Notes: generated from the sequence alone by a model not told the origin. DNA of 64,000 nucleotides from JAOPZW01 sp963788935 (GCA_963788935.1 CAWBIM010000003.1:62001-126000); one strand, 5' to 3'; counted from the first letter of the stretch, positions 32,794-41,074 are shown. Translations and numbers: made by a program.

Positions 32794-34368
32794 ATGATGG
32801 AACTCAGGCGCCGCGAGCTCCTGAAGCTCGGTGTCTTCGCCAGCGCCGCGCTGCTGTTGCCGGCCGAGCGCGTCGCCCGCACCAAGCTCGCACTCGGCAA
32901 CCGCATGCCGACGAGCCGGCTGCCCGCGCCGTTCTCCGTGCCGCTGACGACGCCGCCGGTGCTGACGCCGGTGCGCTCAACGGCCGACACCGACTTCTAC
33001 GCGATCACCCAGCAGGCGGCGCCGGCCGACATCCTGCCTGGCCTGAAGACGACGATCTGGGGCTACAACGGCATCACCCCCGGCCCGACGATCGTCGTCC
33101 CGCGCGGCCGGAAGACCGTCGTGCGTCAGGTCAACGCCCTGCCGCAGGTCCACCCGACGCTGCGCTACACGGTCTGGACGTCGACCCACCTGCACGGGTC
33201 GGCGTCACTGCCGCAGTTCGACGGCTACGCCAGCGACATCACGAACGTCGGGCAGTTCAAGGACTACGCGTACCCGAACGCCCAGGAGGCGCGGACGATC
33301 TGGTACCACGACCACGGGGTCCACATCACCGCCCCGAACGCGTACATGGGGCTCGCCGGCCTCTACCTCATCCACGACGACCTCGAGCAGTCCCTGCCGC
33401 TCCCGCGCGGCCGGTACGACGTCCCCCTCGCGCTCAAGGACGCGATGTTCACGGACACCGGCGAGCTGATCTTCGACGACGACGGCGGCTCCGGCCTGTT
33501 CGGCGACGTGATCCTCGTCAACGGCAAGCCGTGGCCGAAGATGCCCGTCGAGCGGCGCAAGTACCGCTTCCGCATCCTCAACGCCTCGATCTCGCGGTCC
33601 TACGAACTGGCGCTGAGCACCGGCGACCCGTTCGTCGTGATCGGCACCGACGGCGGCCTGATGCCCGCGCCGCAGGTCGCGCCGACGATCCGGCACGGCA
33701 TGGCCGAGCGCTACGAGGTCGTGATCGACTTCGCGAAGTACCCGATCGGCACCCGCGTCGTCCTGCGCAACCTGCAGCCCGAGAACAACCGGGAGTTCCC
33801 GAACACCGACGTCATCATGGCGTTCGACGTCACGAGTGACGCGACCGACACCACGAACAACGAGGTCCCGGCCGTCCTCAACCCGGCCAACGAGACGATG
33901 CAGTTGCAGCCGAGCCAGGCGAGGACCTCGCGGCTGCTGGACTTCAAGCGCCAGGGTGGCGAATGGACCGTCAACCGCCGGACGTGGGAGGACGTCATCA
34001 ACAGCGGCTTCACCCTGCTGGAAGCGCATCCCGCGTTGAACGACGTCGAGATCTGGACGTTCCGCAACAACTCGAACGGGTGGTTCCACCCGGTCCACGT
34101 CCACCTCGTGGACTTCAAGATCCTCGACCGCAACGGGCGGCCTCCCGAGCCGTACGAGCGCGGACCCAAGGACGTCGTGTACGTCGGCGAGGGTGAGACC
34201 GTGCGCGTGATCATGCGCTTCGGCCCGAACATCGGGCGGTACATGATGCACTGCCACAATCTCGTCCACGAGGACCACGACATGATGGTCCAGTTCGAGG
34301 TGGGCACGGGCGGGCCTGACCCCATCAGGGCCGCGCCGGCGCGCAACCTGCCGGCGCCGCCGCTCTAG
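32794..34368 (+). CDS. Tat-exported multicopper oxidase
   Basis: 524 residues of the CotA/bilirubin oxidase/CueO class. N terminus MMELRRRELLKLGVFASAALLLP is a twin-arginine-type signal (RRRELLKLG). Copper ligands are complete: HLHGSA, WYHDHGVHIT, HPVHVHLVD and HCHNLVHEDHDMM with the T1 Cys. Oxidises metals or phenolics with O2 outside the membrane. Start has GGGGGG 4 nt before the ATG. The membrane protein gene follows 9 nt downstream. SCO1 and cupredoxin-like genes lie 4-7 kb away, a copper-related neighbourhood. Confidence 0.93.
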   Translation: MMELRRRELLKLGVFASAALLLPAERVARTKLALGNRMPTSRLPAPFSVPLTTPPVLTPVRSTADTDFYAITQQAAPADILPGLKTTIWGYNGITPGPTIVVPRGRKTVVRQVNALPQVHPTLRYTVWTSTHLHGSASLPQFDGYASDITNVGQFKDYAYPNAQEARTIWYHDHGVHITAPNAYMGLAGLYLIHDDLEQSLPLPRGRYDVPLALKDAMFTDTGELIFDDDGGSGLFGDVILVNGKPWPKMPVERRKYRFRILNASISRSYELALSTGDPFVVIGTDGGLMPAPQVAPTIRHGMAERYEVVIDFAKYPIGTRVVLRNLQPENNREFPNTDVIMAFDVTSDATDTTNNEVPAVLNPANETMQLQPSQARTSRLLDFKRQGGEWTVNRRTWEDVINSGFTLLEAHPALNDVEIWTFRNNSNGWFHPVHVHLVDFKILDRNGRPPEPYERGPKDVVYVGEGETVRVIMRFGPNIGRYMMHCHNLVHEDHDMMVQFEVGTGGPDPIRAAPARNLPAPPL

Positions 34369-34377
34369 GAGGTGCCT

Positions 34378-34884
34378 GTGCCACCCGGGGTGCAGACGAT
34401 GCCGACGTCCGCCTCCGCCGCGGCCCCCGGCCTGCGGGGCGCGCGGACGCGCGGACGCGCGGGCGCGGTCGCGCTGCTGTCGCTCGGCGCCGCCTGGGTG
34501 CACCTCGCCTACGCGGCGCCGCACCTGCGCCAGTGGTGGGCGTACGGGGCGTTCTTCGTCGCGACCGGCGTGGCGCAGGCGCTGTTCGCGCTCCTGATCG
34601 TCCGCCGCCGGCAGGCGTGGGTCCTCGCCGCGGGCGTCGCCGGCAACGCCGCGATCATCGCGATGTACGTGGTGAGCCGGACATACGGTCCGCCGCTCGG
34701 GCCGCACGCCCGTGTGCCGGAGGTCGCCGGGCCTGTCGACCTCGCGACGACGGCGGCCGAGGTCTGCCTCGTCGGCGTTCTCCTGACGATGATGGCCCCG
34801 CGGGCGCGACGGCACACCGCGAACCTGCTCGCCGCGTTCGCCGCGCTCGTGTGGGCCTTGCGACTGACCGGGCGACTGCCGTGA
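34378..34884 (+). CDS. Hypothetical membrane protein downstream of the oxidase
   Basis: 168 residues with about five hydrophobic helices (AVALLSLGAAWVHLAYAAP, WWAYGAFFVATGVAQALFALLIV, AWVLAAGVAGNAAIIAMYVV and others). The first loop has HLAYAAPHLRQWW, which may bind metal or heme, but no family is certain. GTG 34378 has AGGAGGT at 7 nt, partly within the upstream stop, so co-transcribed with the multicopper oxidase. Confidence 0.75.
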   Translation: MPPGVQTMPTSASAAAPGLRGARTRGRAGAVALLSLGAAWVHLAYAAPHLRQWWAYGAFFVATGVAQALFALLIVRRRQAWVLAAGVAGNAAIIAMYVVSRTYGPPLGPHARVPEVAGPVDLATTAAEVCLVGVLLTMMAPRARRHTANLLAAFAALVWALRLTGRLP

Positions 34885-34893
34885 GCGGCGATC

Positions 34894-34909
34894 CTCGCCC
34901 GCGGGCGAG
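34894..34909. terminator. Palindrome between convergent genes
   Basis: Perfect 16-nt palindrome CTCGCCCGCGGGCGAG lies between the membrane protein stop and the convergent CysO-like gene, suited to bidirectional termination. Confidence 0.45.
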
Positions 34910-34920
34910 ACAGCGCTGCG

Positions 34921-35199
34921 TCAGCGCGCGCCGCCGGCCATCGCCGGCAGGATCACGAGCGTGTCCGACCCGCCGACCGGCGTGTCGAGCCCGTCGAGCA
35001 CCCGGACGTCCTCGTCGTTGAGATAGACGTTGACGTAGCGGTTGAGCCCGCCGTCGTCGGCGAACAGCTGGGTCTTGGTCTCGGGGTGGGCGTCGGCCAG
35101 GGCGTTGAGGACCGCGCCGACGTTCTCGCCGTCGGCCGACACCTCGCGCTCGCCCCCGGTGGACGCGCGCAGGACCGGTGGGATCTTGATCTTCGCCAT
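34921..35199 (-). CDS. cysO: CysO/MoaD/ThiS-family sulfur carrier with residues after the Gly-Gly
   Basis: 92-residue ubiquitin-like protein. KIKIPPVLRASTGG, RYVNVYLNDEDVR and SDTLVILPAMAGG match CysO of Mycobacterium tuberculosis region by region. The carrier normally ends in Gly-Gly, which is thiocarboxylated; here two residues, Ala-Arg, follow it, so activation should need a peptidase to expose the glycine, a job the nearby JAMM enzyme could do. Follows the rhodanese-ThiF gene on the same strand with a hairpin in between. Confidence 0.88.
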   Translation of the reverse strand: MAKIKIPPVLRASTGGEREVSADGENVGAVLNALADAHPETKTQLFADDGGLNRYVNVYLNDEDVRVLDGLDTPVGGSDTLVILPAMAGGAR

Positions 35200-35215
35200 G
35201 AGGGTCGGGGAGCCT

Positions 35216-35260
35216 AGTGGGTCGCGGTGTTTGCGATTGCGCCTGCGGCGCGGCCCACTA
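35216..35260 (-). promoter_or_regulatory. Hairpin spanning the moeZ-like stop codon
   Basis: TAGTGGG (35216-35222) and CCCACTA (35254-35260) are complementary and flank further GC pairing; the stop codon of the activator gene lies in one arm. A TAGGCT box for cysO overlaps the other arm. Could moderate expression of cysO relative to its activator. Confidence 0.45.
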
Positions 35261-36439
35261 ACCCGCGGCGGCGCAGAACGCCTCGTAGTCGGGGAAGACG
35301 CCCATCTCCTCGTCGGAGATCTCGCCCGGCTCGCGCGAGCAGATCGGGCACTCCGGGTCGCGGCGGACCTTGAGCTCCGTCGTCGTCGCGGCGAGCGCGT
35401 CGTACATCAGCAGGCGGCCGATGAGCGGGTCGCCCGCGCCGATGATGAGCTTGACGACCTCGGTCGCCTGCAGCAGGCCCATCGTGCCGGGCAGGACACC
35501 GAGGACGCCGTTGGCGCCGCAGGACGGGGCGAGCTCGGCCGGCGGGGGCTGCGGGAAGAGGCAGCGGTAGCACGGGCCGTCGTAGGGCTTGAAGATGCTG
35601 AGCTGGCCCTCGAAGCCGAGGATCGCGGCCGAGACGACCGGGATGCCGAGGCGGACCGTCGCGTCGTTGAGCAGATAGCGCGTCGGGAAGTTGTCGACAC
35701 CGTCGACGATGATGTCCCAGCCCTCGATGATCTCCATGATGTTCGAGGCGTCGAGGCGGGTCTGGTACTTGACGACGTCGACGTCGGGGTTCAGCGCCGT
35801 GATCTGCTCCTCGGCGGAGTCGACCTTCGGGACCCCGACGCGGTCGGTCGTGTGGATGACCTGGCGCTGGAGGTTCGAGACGTCGACCACGTCGTCGTCG
35901 ACGATGCCGAGCGTGCCGACGCCGGCCGCCGCGAGGTAGAGCGCGGTCGGCGAGCCGAGGCCGCCGGCGCCGAGCAGCAGCACCTTCGCGTCGAGCAGCT
36001 TCTGCTGGCCCTCGATGCCGACCTCCGGGAGGAGGAAGTGGCGCGAGTAGCGCTCGCGCTGCTCGGGCGTGAAGGTCTTCGGGACGTCGACCTCGTAGCC
36101 GCGGTCCTTCCACAGCGTGATGCCGCCGGTCATCGACTCGACGTTCTCGTAGCCCAGGTCCTCGCTGAGGGTGTGGGCGGCGAGCGCGGAGCGGTTGCCG
36201 GAGGCGCAGTACAGGATCACGCGCTGGGAGCGGTCGGGGACCGCGCCCTCGATGCGGGACTCGAGATACCCGCGCGGCACGTGCTTGGCGCCGGGCAGGT
36301 GGCCGACCGAGTACTCCTCGGTCTCGCGGACGTCCACGATCGCCACGCCGTTGTTGACGAGCTCGTGGACCTCCGAGGGGTCGACCTCGTTGATCTGCTG
36401 CTTGATGCGGCGGGTGTACTCCGCTCCGGAGACGCTCAT
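35258..36439 (-). CDS. Rhodanese-ThiF/MoeB fusion, sulfur-carrier activating enzyme
   Basis: 393 residues. N-terminal rhodanese domain (about 15-118) with active Cys78 in CASGNRS; C-terminal E1-like domain from about 125 with VLLLGAGGLGSPTALYLAAAGVG, the adenylate motif NLQRQVIHTTDRVG, and zinc cysteines CYRC and CPIC. MoeZ of mycobacteria has the opposite order (ThiF then rhodanese). It would adenylate and sulfurate the CysO-like carrier encoded next. TATACT -10 at 36485-36490 (minus strand); AAGGATT before the ATG. Confidence 0.9.
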   Translation of the reverse strand: MSVSGAEYTRRIKQQINEVDPSEVHELVNNGVAIVDVRETEEYSVGHLPGAKHVPRGYLESRIEGAVPDRSQRVILYCASGNRSALAAHTLSEDLGYENVESMTGGITLWKDRGYEVDVPKTFTPEQRERYSRHFLLPEVGIEGQQKLLDAKVLLLGAGGLGSPTALYLAAAGVGTLGIVDDDVVDVSNLQRQVIHTTDRVGVPKVDSAEEQITALNPDVDVVKYQTRLDASNIMEIIEGWDIIVDGVDNFPTRYLLNDATVRLGIPVVSAAILGFEGQLSIFKPYDGPCYRCLFPQPPPAELAPSCGANGVLGVLPGTMGLLQATEVVKLIIGAGDPLIGRLLMYDALAATTTELKVRRDPECPICSREPGEISDEEMGVFPDYEAFCAAAG

Positions 36440-36484
36440 TCAGGTAAATCCTTGAACTCTGGTCGGGTTCGAGTTGCTTCAGAA

Positions 36485-36490
36485 AGTATA
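36485..36490 (-). promoter_or_regulatory. TATACT -10 box for the sulfur-activation genes
   Basis: Near-consensus -10 about 45 nt upstream of the ATG at 36439; no good -35 is visible at 17 nt. Confidence 0.45.
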
Positions 36491-36552
36491 GCGGCGGTTT
36501 GGCCGTCCACCGGTCCACCGTGGTACCCGATCGCTACGGCTCGGGCGCGCGG

Positions 36553-37569
36553 GTGCCGATCACCGTGATCGTCGTGAAGCGTCCGTCCCTCCTCGCGCAG
36601 GTCCTCGCGGTCAACGCGCTGCTCATCGCCGCGACGGTGCTGACGGCCACCGTCGCCGTCCACCTGGATCCTGACACGGTCGCCGACCACCGCCGCCTCG
36701 GGCTGCTCGTCGCCGCCGTGCTCGCGACCGTGCTCGCCAACGGCGTCCTCCTGCGCCGCCGCTTCGCCCCGCTCGAGCAGCTCATCGCCGCCATGGAGAC
36801 CGTCGACTTCGCCGCCCGCCGCTCGGCCGTGTCGGCCCCGCGGACGGAGGTCGAGGAGGTCGCGCGGCTGCGCCAGGCCTACGACCGGATGCTCGCGCGC
36901 CTCGAGGCCGAGCGCGCCCGGACGGCGAGCGCCGTCCTCCAGGCCCAGGAGAGCGAGCGCGCGCGGGTCGCGCGCGACCTCCACGACGAGGCCAACCAGG
37001 CGCTGACCGGCGTGCTCCTGCGCCTGCAGGCGAGCGCCGAGCACGCGCCGCCCGACCTGCGCGCCGAGCTGCGCGAGACCCAGGCGGTCGCGACCCAGGC
37101 GATGGAGGAGCTGCTGCGCCTCGCCCGCGAGCTGCGCCCGGCCGCCCTCGACGACCACGGCCTCGCGGCCGCCCTGCGCACGCTCGTCACCGACTTCGGC
37201 CGCCGCGCCGGGCTGGACGCGCGTTTCACCGTCGAGCCGGGCGTCCTCGAGACGCTCGACGACGACGGCCAGCTCGTCGCCTACCGCGTCGTCCAGGAGG
37301 GCCTCTCGAACATCGCCCGCCACGCCGGCGCGCGGCGGGTCACCGTCTCCGCGGCGCGCGAGGACGAGGACGTCGTCGTGCGGATCGACGACGACGGGGT
37401 GGGCTTCGACCTCGACACGACGCCGCGCGGCCTCGGCCTGCGCGGGATGCGCGAGCGCGCGGTGCTCGCGGGCGGCCGCATGTGCATGCTCTCGGTGCCG
37501 GGCGAGGGGACGCTCGTCGAGGCGCGGCTGCGCCCGGCGGCCGGCGCCCCCGTGGCGGCGGCCGCATGA
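36553..37569 (+). CDS. Sensor histidine kinase (NarL/LiaS class)
   Basis: Transmitter of a two-component system. Two N-terminal helices (LLAQVLAVNALLIAATVLTATVAV and LGLLVAAVLATVLANGVLL) enclose a very short external loop, so it probably senses the membrane or an internal signal. Then a HAMP-like segment, the HisKA_3 dimerisation helix ERARVARDLHDEANQALTGVLL with the phospho-His, and an HATPase with DDDGVGFD and GLRGMRERA. Starts at GTG 36553 or one of several upstream (36520, 36499); about 338 residues. Stop overlaps the regulator ATG by 4 nt. Confidence 0.88.
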   Translation: MPITVIVVKRPSLLAQVLAVNALLIAATVLTATVAVHLDPDTVADHRRLGLLVAAVLATVLANGVLLRRRFAPLEQLIAAMETVDFAARRSAVSAPRTEVEEVARLRQAYDRMLARLEAERARTASAVLQAQESERARVARDLHDEANQALTGVLLRLQASAEHAPPDLRAELRETQAVATQAMEELLRLARELRPAALDDHGLAAALRTLVTDFGRRAGLDARFTVEPGVLETLDDDGQLVAYRVVQEGLSNIARHAGARRVTVSAAREDEDVVVRIDDDGVGFDLDTTPRGLGLRGMRERAVLAGGRMCMLSVPGEGTLVEARLRPAAGAPVAAAA

Positions 37570-38198
37570 GGCTCGTGATCGCCGACGACCACGGCGTCGT
37601 GCGCTCCGGGCTGCGGCTGCTGCTCGACCGCCAGGCGGACATGGAGGTCGTCGGCGAGGCCGCCGACGGCGCCGAGGCCGTGAGCGAGACCGTCGCGCAC
37701 GCGCCCGACCTCGCGATCCTCGACGTCGCCATGCCGCGCCTGACCGGGCTGCAGGCGACGCGCGAGATCAAGCGCCTCGCCCCCGACGTCGCCGTGCTGA
37801 TCCTCTCGATGCACGACGACGAGCGCTACCTCTTCGAGGCGCTGAAGGCCGGCGCCGGCGGCTACGTGCTCAAGCAGAAGGCCGACCGGGAGCTCGTCGA
37901 CGCCGTCCGCGCGGTCGGCCGCGGCGACGCGTTCCTCACGAACAGCGCGATGGGCTCGCTCGTGCGCGAGTGGCTGGCCGACGAGACCGCCGGCCCGCGC
38001 GAGCCGCTGACCCCGCGCGAGCAGCAGGTGCTGAAGCTCATCGCCGAGGCCCACCCGAACCGCGCGATCTCCGAGCTGCTCGACCTGGCCGAGAAGACGG
38101 TCGAGCACCACCGCTCGAGCATCCTGCGCAAGCTCGGCATGCGCGACCGCGTCGAGCTCGTGCGCTACGCCATCCGGCGCGGGCTCGTCGAGCCCTGA
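37566..38198 (+). CDS. LuxR/NarL-family response regulator
   Basis: 210 residues: receiver domain with acidic pair DD near 7-8, phospho-Asp53 (LAILDVAMP), the switch Ser/Lys region (ILSMHDDE, VLKQKA), then a C-terminal LuxR helix-turn-helix (LTPREQQVLKLIAEAHPNRAISELLDLAEKTVEHHRSSILRKLG). Cognate to the kinase via ATGA overlap. SCO1 follows 64 nt downstream from its own promoter; a link to copper or redox stress is inferred from that position only. Confidence 0.92.
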   Translation: MRLVIADDHGVVRSGLRLLLDRQADMEVVGEAADGAEAVSETVAHAPDLAILDVAMPRLTGLQATREIKRLAPDVAVLILSMHDDERYLFEALKAGAGGYVLKQKADRELVDAVRAVGRGDAFLTNSAMGSLVREWLADETAGPREPLTPREQQVLKLIAEAHPNRAISELLDLAEKTVEHHRSSILRKLGMRDRVELVRYAIRRGLVEP

Positions 38199-38248
38199 CC
38201 GGCGTCCGGCGGCCGCCGGCCCGGCGCCGCACCGCGCCGCGGAGGGCC

Positions 38249-38254
38249 TACCCT
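38249..38254 (+). promoter_or_regulatory. -10 box TACCCT, leaderless
   Basis: Ends exactly 8 nt before the ATG of the SCO1 gene at 38263. Confidence 0.6.
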
Positions 38255-38262
38255 GCGAGGCG

Positions 38263-38865
38263 ATGCCCGCCCGGATCCGCCTGGCGATCTTCGTCACCGC
38301 GAGCCTCGTGATGCTCGCCGCCGCCGGCATCACCCTGCTCGGGCGCGGCGGCGGGGGCGGCGGGGACTCGGTCGCGTTCGCGGGCGCGCTGCGGCCCGAC
38401 ATCCCGCCGAGCGACTTCCACCTGCGCGACGAGGACGGCGACCCCGTGTCGCTGAGCGCCTTCCGCGGCCGGGTCGTGGTGCTCACGTTCATGTACACGA
38501 CGTGCAAGGACACCTGCCCGCTGACGGCGACGCAGATCCGCGGGGCGCTCGACGACCTCAAGCAGCCGCCGCCGGCGCTCGCGGTCTCGGTCGACCCGGT
38601 CAACGACACGCCCGAGCGCGCGCGCGAGTTCCTCTTCCAGCGCGGCCTGAGCCACGGCCGGATGCGGTTCCTGCTCGGCGACCGCGCACAGCTGCAGCCG
38701 GTCTGGAAGGCCTACGGGATCCGCCCGCAGGGGAAGGCGTTCGACCACAGCGCCTACGTGCTGCTCATCGACCGCCACGGCCGCCAGCGCATCGGCTTCC
38801 CCGTGCAGCAGCTGACCCCCGAGGGCCTGGCGCACGACATCCGCCGCCTGCAGGCCGAGGCCTGA
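38263..38865 (+). CDS. SCO1/SenC-family copper chaperone
   Basis: 200 residues. One N-terminal membrane anchor (LAIFVTASLVMLAAAGITLL), a Gly-rich linker, then a thioredoxin-like domain with the copper site Cys81-KDT-Cys85 and the downstream His of FDHSAYVLLID. Delivers copper to cytochrome oxidase Cu-A or keeps its cysteines reduced. No cox genes are in view. Leaderless start at 38263. Confidence 0.92.
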   Translation: MPARIRLAIFVTASLVMLAAAGITLLGRGGGGGGDSVAFAGALRPDIPPSDFHLRDEDGDPVSLSAFRGRVVVLTFMYTTCKDTCPLTATQIRGALDDLKQPPPALAVSVDPVNDTPERAREFLFQRGLSHGRMRFLLGDRAQLQPVWKAYGIRPQGKAFDHSAYVLLIDRHGRQRIGFPVQQLTPEGLAHDIRRLQAEA

Positions 38866-38894
38866 GCGGCGGCCGGGCCGCGCGGGCCGGCCGG

Positions 38895-39065
38895 CTAGGC
38901 GTGCGCGTCGCGCGCGGGCGGCGTGCCGTCGTCGCCGAGGTCGAGCTCGTCGTCGTCCTCCTTGCGGCCCTGGATGAACAGGACGACGACGAGGATGACG
39001 ACCGGAGCGAGGTACAAGGCACCCTCGAACCAGTGGCCGGCGTGTGCGATGGGAATCGTGATCAT
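38895..39065 (-). CDS. 56-residue membrane protein with acidic tail
   Basis: ATG at 39065, 2 nt after the upstream gene's stop. ITIPIAHAGHWFEGALYLAPVVILVVVLFIQGRKEDDDELDLG: short N-terminal part with two His, one transmembrane helix and an acidic cytosolic tail. Last gene of the 41058-38895 operon. Too short for usual gene calls but the composition is clearly protein-like. Confidence 0.7.
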   Translation of the reverse strand: MITIPIAHAGHWFEGALYLAPVVILVVVLFIQGRKEDDDELDLGDDGTPPARDAHA

Positions 39066-39067
39066 GG

Positions 39068-40498
39068 TTATTGCGCCGATGCGGATAGGAGCCAGAGGCC
39101 GAGGCTGGTGAAGCCGACCATCACGGCCAGCATCCAGTACTGCGAACGGGTCGCGTCACGGACACGACGGTAGACGGTGAGCGCGCGGTCGTGGGCGAGC
39201 GTGAGGCCCGCGGCGTGCCCGAGGACGAGCGCGGCGACCTGGACGTACCAGATGCCGGTGGCGCTGATGACGCCGTAGTCGATGGTCGAAGCCGCCGACC
39301 CGAAGATGTCCGAGCCGTCGCCGAGCGGGTCGGAGATGAGCGAGGCCATCGCCTGGCCCTGGTAGGCGAGCAGCGAGAAGTAGTGGGCGACGACGTAGGC
39401 GAGCGCGATCGGGATCAGCGAGTGCACGAACTTCTGCGCGAGCTCGCCGGGCTGGTGGCGACCGCCGATCGAGCCCATGCCGGCGACGCCGAGACGGTAG
39501 ATCCCGCCGACGAAGCAGACCATGAACAGCAGGCCGATCGTGAAGGTGATCTCGAGCGCGGTCTCCTGCGAGAAGCCGAGGTTGATGAAGCGCTGCTGGA
39601 GCGTCGGGGCGATCGCGTTCGTGCCGGTCCAGAGCTGCCCCTGCGAGAAGCCGTCGAAGCTCGTCGTGCCGATCATCGTGCACAGCAGGGCGACCGTGCC
39701 GGGCATGACGTCGAGGTGCGGCGCGCCCGCCAGCGGCAGCCGGCGGTACAGCGTGCGGTCCCGCCAGTGCAGCGGCGCGAGCTTCGAGAAGAGGTTGAAG
39801 TACACCGCGAAGGCGTCGGCGCGGTGCGTCCACGTCGCGATCCCGTAGACGCTCATGCCGATCAGCTGCGTCGCGGCGTAGAGCAGCGCGAGCGTGGCGA
39901 GGATGCTCGGATCGTCGCGGCTGACGTAGACGAGCTCGACCCAGGCGAAGGCGAGGATGCCGACCGTCGCCGGCCAGCGGCCGAGCCACGCGGGATAGGC
40001 CATCGGCGCCGGGAGCCGGCCGCCGGACACGCGGCCGGCGACCCAGGCCACGAACCGGGCGGTCGCGCGCCACGGGTTGAACGGCGCGAAGAGATCGCCG
40101 AACACCGCGCTCAGGAACGGGAGGCCGACCCAGAAGAGGACGTAGATGACCGTCGGCTCGACGTTGGCCGTGGCCGCCTGCGTGCCCGCGAAGCCGGCGT
40201 AGACCATCCCGGCGAACGCGGCGACGCCGATGACGCCGCAGATCGGCTCGAGGAACGCGGGGACGCGCAGGACGCGGTGCTCCGCGGCGTCCTCGAGGCG
40301 TGGCTTGGGCCACAGGACGGCGAGCGCGACGAAGGAGATGACGAGGACGACCGCGGCCCCCCACGCGAACAGCCAGCGCGGGATCGGGAGGTCCTGGCGG
40401 CCGACGAGGCCGTGGGCCGACGCGGCGTCGGGGACGACGGCGACCGCGGCGCTCGCGAGCGCCGCGCCGAGGGCCGCGATGCGCAGCCGCCGGATCAC
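39068..40498 (-). CDS. Polytopic membrane protein (fenitrothion hydrolase-like annotation group)
   Basis: 476 residues with a possible signal peptide ending ASAHGLVG and about eleven hydrophobic helices. I associate it with integral membrane proteins often labelled fenitrothion hydrolase in actinobacteria; that label is not evidence for organophosphate hydrolysis. Conserved-looking His/Asp/Trp residues sit near membrane ends (FNLFSKLAPLHWRDRTLYRRLPL; KFVHSLIPIALAYVVAHYFS). Overlaps the cupredoxin-like gene by 4 nt, so the two probably act together, perhaps in metal handling. Confidence 0.75.
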   Translation of the reverse strand: MIRRLRIAALGAALASAAVAVVPDAASAHGLVGRQDLPIPRWLFAWGAAVVLVISFVALAVLWPKPRLEDAAEHRVLRVPAFLEPICGVIGVAAFAGMVYAGFAGTQAATANVEPTVIYVLFWVGLPFLSAVFGDLFAPFNPWRATARFVAWVAGRVSGGRLPAPMAYPAWLGRWPATVGILAFAWVELVYVSRDDPSILATLALLYAATQLIGMSVYGIATWTHRADAFAVYFNLFSKLAPLHWRDRTLYRRLPLAGAPHLDVMPGTVALLCTMIGTTSFDGFSQGQLWTGTNAIAPTLQQRFINLGFSQETALEITFTIGLLFMVCFVGGIYRLGVAGMGSIGGRHQPGELAQKFVHSLIPIALAYVVAHYFSLLAYQGQAMASLISDPLGDGSDIFGSAASTIDYGVISATGIWYVQVAALVLGHAAGLTLAHDRALTVYRRVRDATRSQYWMLAVMVGFTSLGLWLLSASAQ

Positions 40499-41058
40499 GA
40501 CGGGTCGACCTCGAGGTTCGCGATCTGCGTGCCGGCGTTCTCGAGCTCGATCTCGAAACGGCCCTCGATGGTCGCCGGGAAGGAGAACTGGACGCTGCCG
40601 CCCTTCTCGACGTCCTTCATGAGGTCGTAGCCGTGCACATGGATCTCGTCGGCGACATCCGAGGAGACCTTGAGCCGGACCTGGTCGCCCTTGGTGTAGG
40701 AGATCGTCTTGATCCCGCCCTCGGGCTGGCCGTTGACGACGTTGATCGTCCGGACCGCGGGCTCGGCCGGCGTGCTCGTGGACGTCGAGGTGGTCGTCGG
40801 CGTGGACGTCGCGGTCGACGTGGACCCGCTCGCGCCGGTCTCGGTCGAGCCGCTCGTGCTCGTGCTCGTGCTCTGCGTCGCCGTGGTCTGCGCGTTGGAG
40901 GACGACGAATCGCCGTCGTCATCGCCCCCGCGCAGGACCACGAAGACGATCAGCAGGACGGCCAGGGCGCCGAGGATGACGCCGGTGCGCTGGACGCCCG
41001 ACAGCCCCCGGCCCGGGTCGTCGCCGCCGGCGTTCGGCGGGGTCTCGGGCGTGCTCAT
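40495..41058 (-). CDS. Membrane-anchored cupredoxin-like protein
   Basis: 187 residues: short cytosolic head, transmembrane helix (GVILGALAVLLIVFVVL), a long Thr/Ser-rich spacer, then a beta-sandwich domain (about 100-187) with EIHVHGYDLMKDVEKGGSVQFSFPATIEGRFEIELE. The HVHGYD and the GRFEIELE strand pattern resemble cupredoxin-like domains, but the usual Cys/Met copper ligands are missing, so metal binding is uncertain. First gene of the operon with the polytopic membrane protein and the 56-residue protein. Confidence 0.8.
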   Translation of the reverse strand: MSTPETPPNAGGDDPGRGLSGVQRTGVILGALAVLLIVFVVLRGGDDDGDSSSSNAQTTATQSTSTSTSGSTETGASGSTSTATSTPTTTSTSTSTPAEPAVRTINVVNGQPEGGIKTISYTKGDQVRLKVSSDVADEIHVHGYDLMKDVEKGGSVQFSFPATIEGRFEIELENAGTQIANLEVDPS

Positions 41059-41074
41059 GAGGGCTTAAAGGGTA

